Source of the DNA: Flavobacteriales bacterium UBA5869
GTDB lineage: Bacteria; Bacteroidota; Bacteroidia; Flavobacteriales_D; Crocinitomicaceae
Length of the DNA: 15,378 nt
NCBI GenBank assembly: GCA_002432565.1
Contig: DJFP01000116.1
Coordinates: 1-15,378 of the forward strand
Reading direction: 5' to 3'
Below the pieces are notes generated by a model. The model was not told the DNA's origin. It ran no database searches and was given only the letters and a program-made list of their open reading frames with translations. Positions within the stretch are counted from its first letter, which is position 1; every line of letters starts with the position of its first letter. Made by a program: the position numbers and the translations under genes. Positions 1 through 6,144 of this stretch are shown here, piece by piece.

Positions 1-39
1 TGTTAACACAGAATCTTTGCGGTAAATATTCTTTGTCAT
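1..39 (-). CDS. 5' fragment of an unidentified gene
   Basis: An ATG at 39-37 opens a frame that runs off the left edge of the window, giving 13 residues that begin MTKNIYRKDSVLT. It starts 23 nt after the stop codon of the sigma-54 activator at 63-1391 and is preceded by an A-rich leader (GATTAAA just before the ATG), as is usual in Bacteroidota. The close spacing on the same strand suggests the same transcript as the activator. In such operons a sensor kinase often follows, but 13 residues carry no recognisable motif, so the product is unknown. Confidence 0.45.
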   Translation of the reverse strand, partial: MTKNIYRKDSVLT

Positions 40-62
40 TTTAATCGTGGTTGAAGTAAGAG

Positions 63-1391
63 TCAATCCAACTGATACTTCTCCATCTTGCTGTAAAGCG
101 TTTTCCGGTCGATATTTAATAACTGCGCCGCTTTCGTTTTGTTGTAGCGCGTTTGAACCAATGCATTCAGGATGAGTTCACGTTCGTTTGTTTCCTGTAC
201 CAATTTCAGATCATTCGGATTGCTTGTCTGAGCACGTGAGATCATTTCTTCCGGAAGGAGTTCGATCCCGATTTCATCGTTTTTGCTCAACAAAACGGAT
301 CGTTTGATCACATTTCGAAGCTCACGCAGGTTTCCGGGCCAATCGTATTTTTTGAATACCTGGATGATTTCCGGAGAAAGTCGTTTGACAGAACGGTCTA
401 ATTCCTGATTTGCCTGTTCCACAAAATATCGGATAAAAAGTTCCAGGTCAACTCCGCGTTCACGCAATGCCGGCATCTGTATCTTGAATTCATTGATACG
501 GTGATAAATATCTTCCCTGAAATTCCCGGATCCGATCTCCTGGAGCAGGTTTTCGTTTGTTGCACTGATCAGCCGGATATCAATCGGAATGCTTTTACCG
601 CTTCCAACTGGCTCAATAGTGCGCTCCTGGAGTGTGCGAAGTAATTTGATTTGTACGTCGTAGCCTAGATTGCCAATTTCATCCAGGAATAACGTTCCGC
701 CGTTCGCTTTTTCCATCACTCCGACTTTATCCTGCAATGCGCCTGTAAAAGCACCTTTTGCATGACCAAATAATTCGCTGGCTGCAAGTTCTTTCGAAAG
801 AACCCCGCAATCAACAGCTATAAAGGGCCCTGTGGAACGTTTGCTTTGATTGTGGATGGAACGCGCAATGTGTTCTTTTCCGGTTCCGCTTTCACCGATA
901 ATCATTACCGACATCTCAGTAGGAGCAACCAGGTCGACATATTCGTAAAGTTTTTTTGCAACCACGCTTTCGCCTTTGATGAATTGCTGAGCTGTGTTGG
1001 GTTTTTGTTCGGGCTTTTTATCCGGTTCTTTTTTATCCAATGCAGATTCGATCACCAGAAGGAGTTCATCCGGATTGATGGGTTTGATGATGTATTCAAA
1101 GGCACCTGATTGAATCGATTTTACGGCTGTTCGCACATCATCAAAACTGGTAATGATCACAATAGGTAATACCGGGAATTTAGTGCCCATTTTAGTGATC
1201 AGTTCCAAACCGATTCCGTCGGGTAACCGGTAATCCAGGAGCAATAAATCAAACTTTTCCGATTGCAACAGCTGTTCTCCGGCTTTCAGGTTTGAAGCAG
1301 AGTTGATCAAGTATCCTTTCTTGGTCAGAAAAGTAGTTACGATTTTTGCAAAAGTCGGATCGTCTTCAATTAACAGGATTTTGGTACCCAA
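63..1391 (-). CDS. NtrC-family sigma-54-dependent response regulator
   Basis: Two-component response regulator of 442 aa that activates sigma-54 RNA polymerase at enhancer-type promoters. A receiver domain spans about residues 3-118, with acidic pocket E9-D11, phospho-acceptor D53 (LLLLDYRLPD), T81 and K103. The AAA+ domain has Walker A GESGTGKE at 166-173, the sigma-54-contacting GAFTGA loop at 213-218 and Walker B GGTLFLDE at 231-238; WPGNLREL lies near 351-358. A Fis-type helix-turn-helix ends the protein (about 405-442, NKTKAAQLLNIDRKTLYSKM). All core residues are intact, so it should be active. The start is TTG at 1391; no in-frame ATG lies upstream before the terminator hairpin, and MGTKILLIEDD fits a normal receiver N-terminus. 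The gene begins 30 nt past the hairpin of the upstream secreted-protein gene, so expression needs read-through or a promoter inside that gene. The cognate kinase is not in the window. Confidence 0.95.
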   Translation of the reverse strand: MGTKILLIEDDPTFAKIVTTFLTKKGYLINSASNLKAGEQLLQSEKFDLLLLDYRLPDGIGLELITKMGTKFPVLPIVIITSFDDVRTAVKSIQSGAFEYIIKPINPDELLLVIESALDKKEPDKKPEQKPNTAQQFIKGESVVAKKLYEYVDLVAPTEMSVMIIGESGTGKEHIARSIHNQSKRSTGPFIAVDCGVLSKELAASELFGHAKGAFTGALQDKVGVMEKANGGTLFLDEIGNLGYDVQIKLLRTLQERTIEPVGSGKSIPIDIRLISATNENLLQEIGSGNFREDIYHRINEFKIQMPALRERGVDLELFIRYFVEQANQELDRSVKRLSPEIIQVFKKYDWPGNLRELRNVIKRSVLLSKNDEIGIELLPEEMISRAQTSNPNDLKLVQETNERELILNALVQTRYNKTKAAQLLNIDRKTLYSKMEKYQLD

Positions 1392-1410
1392 AGCTAAAAT
1401 TTTGTGATTC

Positions 1411-1454
1411 CTAATAAAAATAAGAAAGGTCTGGCAGAAGCGAGACCTTTCTTA
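1411..1454 (-). terminator. Intrinsic terminator after the PepSY-like gene
   Basis: A perfect 12-bp stem (1443-1454 with 1421-1432) and a 10-nt loop are followed on the minus strand by TTTTTATTAG. It starts 19 nt after the stop codon at 1474 and ends just before the TTG start of the NtrC-type gene, so it could also act as an attenuator for that gene. Confidence 0.85.
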
Positions 1455-1473
1455 TGATTATTTAAGGAAAAGC

Positions 1474-1800
1474 TTATTTGATCACTGTTCCGTCTTCTCT
1501 GAATTTCACAACGTTCATTTCTGCTTTCGTGTTTGACAATTCCACTTCGTAATAAGGTTTTTCTGCTTTTACAACGTACGCTTGTTTGGCAGTCCATCCC
1601 TGGAATGAATCTTCCGTTAATGCTTTGCGGACTGCAGCTGGTAATTCTTCCAATTTGATTTTTACACGATCAGGATTGGTTGCATCTGCTGCTGCAACTT
1701 CTGTTGCTTTAGCTGTTTTATTTTCTGTTTGGGCCGGAGCCTGAGCGTTAGCGAATACTGTTGTTGTAATTGCGATTGCTGCGATGATCAACTTTTTCAT
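1474..1800 (-). CDS. Small secreted PepSY-like (DUF2874-type) protein
   Basis: A protein of 108 aa with a clear Sec signal peptide (MKK, hydrophobic stretch 4-16, likely cleavage after ANA at 17-19), so it is periplasmic or exported. An Ala/Thr/Lys-rich linker (about 20-43) leads to a compact domain at 46-108 with LPAAVRKAL, the FQGWTAKQAYVV segment, YYEVEL and KFREDGTVIK. This pattern resembles the putative PepSY-like/beta-lactamase-inhibitor-like family (DUF2874) common in Bacteroidota, whose biochemical role is unknown. The gene stands between a strong terminator downstream and a 219-bp upstream region that holds a palindrome fitting a sigma-54 element. Its neighbour is a sigma-54 activator, which may control it. 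The family assignment is from pattern memory and is moderately sure; the secretion call is firm. Confidence 0.85.
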   Translation of the reverse strand: MKKLIIAAIAITTTVFANAQAPAQTENKTAKATEVAAADATNPDRVKIKLEELPAAVRKALTEDSFQGWTAKQAYVVKAEKPYYEVELSNTKAEMNVVKFREDGTVIK

Positions 1801-1944
1801 GGTATTTAATTTTTAATGATTTCTGCGGAAACACTAAGAAAAAGAATACCACTTTTCTAATTGAGAATTAAAAATATAAAATTCAAAAGCTGAAAGCCTC
1901 TGTTATAAAGGGTTTTTGAGAAGTATTATTCTTTTTTGGTGGAA

Positions 1945-1961
1945 TGGCAGTACTCGTGCCA
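1945..1961 (-). promoter_or_regulatory. Palindrome / candidate sigma-54 -24/-12 element
   Basis: The minus strand reads TGGCACGAGTACTGCCA. It has the GG-N10-GC spacing of sigma-54 promoters, with a perfect TGGCAC -24 half and an imperfect -12 half (CTGCC against TTGCA). It lies about 145 nt upstream of the PepSY-like start, which would leave a leader of roughly 135 nt. The site is also a 5-bp inverted repeat (TGGCA-N7-TGCCA), so it reads similarly on both strands and may instead be a protein-binding operator. The rest of 1801-2019 shows nothing I can interpret. Confidence 0.35.
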
Positions 1962-2019
1962 ATGTTCTGAAAACGTAGAAATATTCCACAAACCGGGGAG
2001 TCTTACCACGTAACTATGC

Positions 2020-2481
2020 TTAAAATCCAATAGGAGTGTCCAGCTTTAATTGCCGGATAACTTTACTTTCAAGGGGAAAAAGAGATACAAAATAAAGAAT
2101 ACCTATTCCTGCAAGCAGGAGGAAAAATGTATTTGTGGTAAGCACGTAACAAACAATAGTAAATAGAATGGATGCATCGACCAATCCCATTTGAATGATT
2201 CGGGTATTTGTATAGGACTTTATAAGTTTCAGCGGATTTGTTTCATTGTGGACTTTTGCCAGCATTGTCTTACGTAGGAAAATACTGGTTGATACCGAGG
2301 TGACCATGAAAATAGGGGCAATTAGTTGGAACAGCTCATTCGTTTCGGTTTGCTGGCTTCCGGGAACAATGATCAGGCTCATAGCTGTCAAAAAAGCAAG
2401 TATGCCGAACAGGAATGCTCCGAAAATAATTCGGATGAGGGTAATACTGCCGGTTAGTTTGCGCAGAATTTCAGGGTTCAT
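2020..2481 (-). CDS. Hypothetical four-helix inner-membrane protein
   Basis: A 153-aa protein of no family I recognise. Four hydrophobic segments can be seen at about 14-39, 51-68, 95-115 and 117-133. Helices 2 and 3 are joined by a polar stretch containing LRKTMLAKVHNETNPLKLIK, and the positive charges there and at the N-terminus (EILRK) suggest that both the N-terminus and this loop are cytoplasmic. There is no signal peptide and no catalytic motif. It lies downstream of the DUF3127 gene but is separated from it by a hairpin terminator at 2499-2523, so it may depend on read-through. The start at 2481 is the first ATG after that hairpin, leaving about 17 nt of leader. Confidence 0.8.
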   Translation of the reverse strand: MNPEILRKLTGSITLIRIIFGAFLFGILAFLTAMSLIIVPGSQQTETNELFQLIAPIFMVTSVSTSIFLRKTMLAKVHNETNPLKLIKSYTNTRIIQMGLVDASILFTIVCYVLTTNTFFLLLAGIGILYFVSLFPLESKVIRQLKLDTPIGF

Positions 2482-2489
2482 AGGGGTAA

Positions 2490-2523
2490 GATATAAGAAA
2501 CCCCGACATTCATCGTCGGGGTT
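2490..2523 (-). terminator. Intrinsic terminator after the DUF3127 gene
   Basis: A perfect 9-bp GC-rich stem (AACCCCGAC at 2499-2507 with GTCGGGGTT at 2515-2523) has a 7-nt loop and is followed on the minus strand by TCTTATAT. It starts 9 nt after the DUF3127 stop codon and separates that gene from the membrane-protein gene. Confidence 0.75.
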
Positions 2524-2532
2524 CCTGATTAT

Positions 2533-2928
2533 TTAGAATGGTAAATCATCATCATCACTTGGTGCTGTAGAAGCACTCGGAGTAGCAATTGGATCTAAGT
2601 TCATTGCTGTTGGTCCTCCGGCAGGAATTCCACCTCCCATGGAAGCAGCTCCCACTTTTTCAATTCTCCATGCTTCCAGGGTATTAAAGTATTTCACCTC
2701 TCCCTGTGGGCTAGTCCATTCGCGTCCTCTTAAGTTGAAAGACACTTCAATTTGATCCTGGGTATTGAATCCATCAATCAAACTGCACTTATCCTGAGTT
2801 AACTGGAACAAGATGTCCTGAGGATACATACTTGCATTATCAGTTAAAACAAATTCTCTCTTTGAGAATTTTTCTGATACTTGAACTGTATCATTCTTCA
2901 CCTTTAATATTCCGGATATTTTAAACAT
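2533..2928 (-). CDS. DUF3127 protein, OB-fold-like, with SSB-type acidic C-terminus
   Basis: A 131-aa cytoplasmic protein. Residues 1-92 resemble the DUF3127 family of Bacteroidota (MFKISGILKV start, KREFVLTD, LFQLTQDKCSLID, VSFNLRGREW, KYFNTLEAWRIEKV), a beta-rich domain thought to be related to OB folds. A Gly/Pro/Ala-rich linker (93-124) ends in DDDDLPF at 125-131. This layout, an OB-like domain plus flexible linker plus acidic tip ending in Pro-Phe, is that of single-stranded-DNA-binding proteins, whose tip recruits repair and replication enzymes. The protein is not a canonical SSB: the N-terminal half lacks the usual SSB signature. The start codon is 22 nt after the stop of the flavin-reductase-like gene, so the two are probably co-transcribed; a terminator follows. 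Direct nucleic-acid binding is inferred only. Confidence 0.88.
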   Translation of the reverse strand: MFKISGILKVKNDTVQVSEKFSKREFVLTDNASMYPQDILFQLTQDKCSLIDGFNTQDQIEVSFNLRGREWTSPQGEVKYFNTLEAWRIEKVGAASMGGGIPAGGPTAMNLDPIATPSASTAPSDDDDLPF

Positions 2929-2950
2929 ATTTCTACGGGTATTTACTATT

Positions 2951-3844
2951 TTAATCGTTAAAAGAAAGCAGGGTCATCCATGCTCCTTCAATATCATTCT
3001 TGTTAATTAATTCTTTTGCACGTTCATGCAAAGCAAGCTCTAATTTTGCCGGCTCGTCTTCTAAAGTTAGGAATAAATCGCTTAATTCCAATAATTTATA
3101 TTCGTTTACGTCCGTTTCATTGGGAAGCTCCGTAGCACCTGCCAATTGTGCCAGATCATTTCCCGATAAGACTGTACTCACCCGGATATCTTCAGGGATT
3201 TGATCGAACCCGATGCCGATCGTTGTAATTGGTTTGGTTACCTCAAACATAGAAGCTTCATTAGCATGGCAATACCAGTTTCCACCCATTCGGGCCACCA
3301 GGTTGATCTTTTTCTGATCGATGGTGCCGTCTTCTGCCAGGATTTCTTCGTGGATGTGGATTTTGGTTACTTCACAAATTACCAGGTTTCCTGCGCCTCC
3401 CTGATCTCCCAATTCTTTTACTTCAAGTACCTTGCATTCAAATTGCACGGGAGCTTCCAGTACACGCATCGGTTTTACCGTATCTGATTTTACAGGTGTA
3501 AGACCCGATTTTACGAATTCATCCACTTCCGGTCCGTAAGGAGAACTGCTCAAACTCATTTGATGCAGGATATCCATATTCACAATGTTAATAACCACTT
3601 CCGGGATCTTTTTGACATTGTTGTAAGTGTCCTTTGTCGTATTCGTTCTTCCATTCCTTGCCGGAGAAAAGATCAGGATAGGCGGAGCTGCCGAAAAGAC
3701 ATTGAAAAAACTGAACGGAGATAAGTTGTTCACCCCATTTTCATCGATTGTTGAAGCAAAAGCGATGGGACGAGGGCCAATAGCTCCAAGCAGGTATCCA
3801 TGGAGTTTGGGTACGGGAAGTTCTTTCGGGTCGAGCGTTAACAT
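2951..3844 (-). CDS. Flavin reductase-like FMN-binding split-barrel protein
   Basis: A 297-aa cytoplasmic protein. Residues about 1-205 form an FMN-binding split barrel of the flavin-reductase-like type: GPRPIAFASTID at 23-34, NLSPFSFFNVF at 40-50, an FSPARNGRTNTTKDT phosphate/flavin-binding region at 59-73, and RMGGNWYCHA at 185-194. Members bind FMN and either reduce it with NAD(P)H or use it in redox chemistry; the substrate cannot be told here. Residues about 206-297 make an extra C-terminal part, with a DQIPEDIRVSTVLSGNDL segment followed by charged helices, beyond the usual length of about 200 aa for the simple family. The gene is first in a likely two-gene transcript with the DUF3127 gene. 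No convincing promoter is seen in the 106-bp upstream gap, where only a -7-like TACTTTTG is present. Confidence 0.9.
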   Translation of the reverse strand: MLTLDPKELPVPKLHGYLLGAIGPRPIAFASTIDENGVNNLSPFSFFNVFSAAPPILIFSPARNGRTNTTKDTYNNVKKIPEVVINIVNMDILHQMSLSSSPYGPEVDEFVKSGLTPVKSDTVKPMRVLEAPVQFECKVLEVKELGDQGGAGNLVICEVTKIHIHEEILAEDGTIDQKKINLVARMGGNWYCHANEASMFEVTKPITTIGIGFDQIPEDIRVSTVLSGNDLAQLAGATELPNETDVNEYKLLELSDLFLTLEDEPAKLELALHERAKELINKNDIEGAWMTLLSFND

Positions 3845-3950
3845 GCTTGTAAATTTCTACAAAAGTACCAAAATCAAAGCGGTCTTTTATAGCTCGATGC
3901 GATAATTAATTAACAAAATGCCTCTTGAAAGGTGAAAACCAAATGCCCGA

Positions 3951-5003
3951 TCAGCGAACCACTTTTTTAGTGATTTGGCCCTTACTACCTTCTACACGGA
4001 TGAGGTACATTCCCGATGCATAATCGCTTAGATCAATGCTGGTTGTTTCAGCGATTTTGGACTGTTCCATGGTTTTTCCTGAGAGATCAACTACAGAATA
4101 GGTCAAATTATCCTGGTATTCAGTGATTTTAATTGTTGCCAGCTGATTGGAAGAGTTATAAGTGATGCTTACAAAATTATCCAATGTATTTTCGTCGATA
4201 CCGGCAGTTATTCCTCCTTCTTCAATAAAAACTCCGGAATCAAATATCCCATCGCCGGCATCAGCAATAGCAAGAATAATTTGGTATGTTTGGCCTGGTA
4301 TCACAGCTGATTTAGCAGTTAATGGAACCGTTAAACCGTCAAATTGCAGGTAAGAATTGCTTGAATTATAAGGAGCCTGGTTACCATTCCCGTTATCTAT
4401 AAAGTATTGAGGGTTGGTAGCTGCACACGCTGAAATTCCTGAACCTGTTCCTCCCGGATTCCCACCATTTACATTATTAAGAGTAATTGGAACACCATTC
4501 GGTAGATGAGCAATGTTTTGGTTTCCTATTATTCCTGGACCTGAAATATAAATAGCAAAACCGTCACCAAATTGAGAGCAAACATATTCCGGGTACTCTT
4601 CCGAAGCGAAAACATACCGGATTTTCAGTGTGTCACCGTAAGGAATAACGTCGAAAGAAATGATAGAAGCATTGTAAGTAGGTGCACCAACTATACTTGT
4701 TAATTGATTGTAACCAGGATTGGTATTATCAACACCGGCATTTGCTTGATTATTTGGTCCAACAGCAATATTTGCTATTCCCGTAGTCATTAATAATCCT
4801 GAATTAAAAGGCATGTTTTGCACATTTGCGGAGAAATAACTAACAGCACCGTAATAACCAGAATAACTGACATTCGAAATAGAAACGTTGTTACTTGAAA
4901 GGGCATTTGCAATAAAATCGGTTGGATTATTCCCGCCGGTAATTAACTGCGATGATGCCAGGAACGATTGACTTGCAATGATTAGGCTAAACAAGTGTTT
5001 CAT
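3951..5003 (-). CDS. Exported choice-of-anchor L protein with T9SS sorting domain (copy A)
   Basis: A 350-aa exported protein. A Sec signal peptide (1 to about 19, ending ASSQ) is followed by a choice-of-anchor L-type domain (about 22-265) with GGNNP, the hallmark GDTLKIRYVFASEEYPEY at 123-140, PNGVPIT, GNPGGTGSGI and GDGIFDSGVFIEEGGI. The last ~75 residues form a type A C-terminal sorting domain (TYSVVDLSGKTM, SGMYLIRV, KKVVR), the signal for type IX secretion to the cell surface. Function is unknown; adhesion or surface-layer roles are usual guesses for this group. It aligns without gaps to the gene at 5051-6103, also 350 aa, and lies 47 bp downstream of it, so it is a tandem duplicate probably read from the same transcript. 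Unlike its twin it has a second cysteine, C142, besides C193. The motif-based call is firm; any role is not. Confidence 0.93.
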   Translation of the reverse strand: MKHLFSLIIASQSFLASSQLITGGNNPTDFIANALSSNNVSISNVSYSGYYGAVSYFSANVQNMPFNSGLLMTTGIANIAVGPNNQANAGVDNTNPGYNQLTSIVGAPTYNASIISFDVIPYGDTLKIRYVFASEEYPEYVCSQFGDGFAIYISGPGIIGNQNIAHLPNGVPITLNNVNGGNPGGTGSGISACAATNPQYFIDNGNGNQAPYNSSNSYLQFDGLTVPLTAKSAVIPGQTYQIILAIADAGDGIFDSGVFIEEGGITAGIDENTLDNFVSITYNSSNQLATIKITEYQDNLTYSVVDLSGKTMEQSKIAETTSIDLSDYASGMYLIRVEGSKGQITKKVVR

Positions 5004-5050
5004 GGTTATATTATTTTAATAGAGTTATTTTCTTTTTGATAAAACATTCT

Positions 5051-6103
5051 TTAGCGAATCACTTTTTTAATAATTTGACCGTTGCTTCCGGTTATACGAA
5101 TGAGGTACATTCCTGAAGTATAATTGCTTAGATCAATGGTTGTTGTTTCTGTGATTTTGGATTGTGTCATCGTTTTTCCGGATAGGTCGATAACAGAATA
5201 GGTCAAACTTCCCTGATACTCAGTGATTTTAACTGTTGCCTGCTGATCCATTGGATTGTAAATGACATTGACAAAGTTATTCAGGTTGTTTTCTCCGGTA
5301 CTTGCTGTAATTCCTCCTTCTTCTATAAATGCTCCGGAATCAAAAATTCCGTCACCACCTTCTGCAATCACAATAATAATATGGTATGTTTGCCCAGGTA
5401 TAACAGCTCTCTTTGCTGTTAATGGAACTGTTAAACCATCAAATTGAAGGTAAGTATTACTTGAATTGTAAGGAGCCTGGTTTCCATTTCCATTATCTAC
5501 GAAGTATTGAGGGTTGGTAGCGGCACATGCTGGGATTCCTGAACCTGTTCCTCCGGGGTTTCCGTTATTTACTTTATTTACAGTAATCGGATCGCCATTT
5601 GGAAGCTTCGCTATGTTTTGAGAACCAGGAATTCCGGGGCCTTCCATAAAGATTGCGAAAACATCGGTGTATGAGTTACCGACATATTCCGGGTATTCTT
5701 CTGAACCAAAAATATATCTTATTTTCAGTGTATCTCCAGAAGGAATTAAATCGAATGCTAATATGGCGGCATTGTGACTTTGGGAACTTGCAAGACCATC
5801 AACAAGAATTGATCCCGGATAACCGTTGTCGATTCTTGATTTGCTATCATTATTAGGTCCCATAGCCAGGTTTCGATATCCTGTAGTTATTAAAAGCCCG
5901 GAATGAAAAGACATATTCTGGGTATTTGCCGAGAAATAGGAGATGGCCTCCGAAGAACCGGTGTAAGTAATGTTGGAAATGTTGACTCCTGATCCCGAAA
6001 GTACTTGTGTAACTATATCCTGGGGATTATTCCCTCCCAGAATTAACTGACCGAAGGAAACTGCCGGTAAAAGGCAGATGATAAGGTGGTAAAAGTATTT
6101 CAT
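5051..6103 (-). CDS. Exported choice-of-anchor L protein with T9SS sorting domain (copy B)
   Basis: A 350-aa paralogue of the gene at 3951-5003. The signal peptide is at 1-19 (ending SFGQ), the choice-of-anchor L-type domain carries GDTLKIRYIFGSEEYPEY at 123-140, and the C-terminal sorting domain carries TYSVIDLSGKTM and SGMYLIRI and ends KKVIR. Residues 181-240 are 56/60 identical to copy A and 301-350 are 39/50 identical, but 81-110 only 8/30, so the N-terminal half has diverged while the centre has not. Only C193 remains in the mature part. The gene follows the M1 peptidase gene by 41 bp; a -7-like TAAGTTTG in that gap could give it a separate promoter. Both copies are presumably surface-exposed or released; no enzyme motif is visible. 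Confidence 0.93.
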   Translation of the reverse strand: MKYFYHLIICLLPAVSFGQLILGGNNPQDIVTQVLSGSGVNISNITYTGSSEAISYFSANTQNMSFHSGLLITTGYRNLAMGPNNDSKSRIDNGYPGSILVDGLASSQSHNAAILAFDLIPSGDTLKIRYIFGSEEYPEYVGNSYTDVFAIFMEGPGIPGSQNIAKLPNGDPITVNKVNNGNPGGTGSGIPACAATNPQYFVDNGNGNQAPYNSSNTYLQFDGLTVPLTAKRAVIPGQTYHIIIVIAEGGDGIFDSGAFIEEGGITASTGENNLNNFVNVIYNPMDQQATVKITEYQGSLTYSVIDLSGKTMTQSKITETTTIDLSNYTSGMYLIRITGSNGQIIKKVIR

Positions 6104-6113
6104 GCTGTAAAAA

Positions 6114-6129
6114 TGTAGCTACAAACTTA
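6114..6129 (-). promoter_or_regulatory. Weak -7-like promoter motif overlapping a 10-bp palindrome
   Basis: The minus strand has TAAGTTTG (6129-6122), an exact TAnnTTTG match, overlapping the perfect palindrome TGTAGCTACA (6114-6123). It lies just upstream of the copy B start. No TTG is present at the expected -33 distance, and the leader would be only about a dozen nt, so this is a weak call. Confidence 0.25.
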
Positions 6130-6144
6130 CGCAATTTTGCCGAT

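Noticed and set aside
846..1109. Plus-strand open frame of 87 codons
   Set aside because: It lies wholly antisense inside the sigma-54 activator gene, whose domains are complete; no family resemblance.
1394..1597. Minus-strand open frame of 67 codons
   Set aside because: A shifted frame over the PepSY-like gene and its terminator; the secreted-protein frame has the signal peptide and domain.
3860..3867. TACTTTTG (-7-like) upstream of the flavin-reductase-like gene
   Set aside because: No TTG at the -33 distance and a leader of only about 10 nt would result; probably chance in AT-rich DNA.
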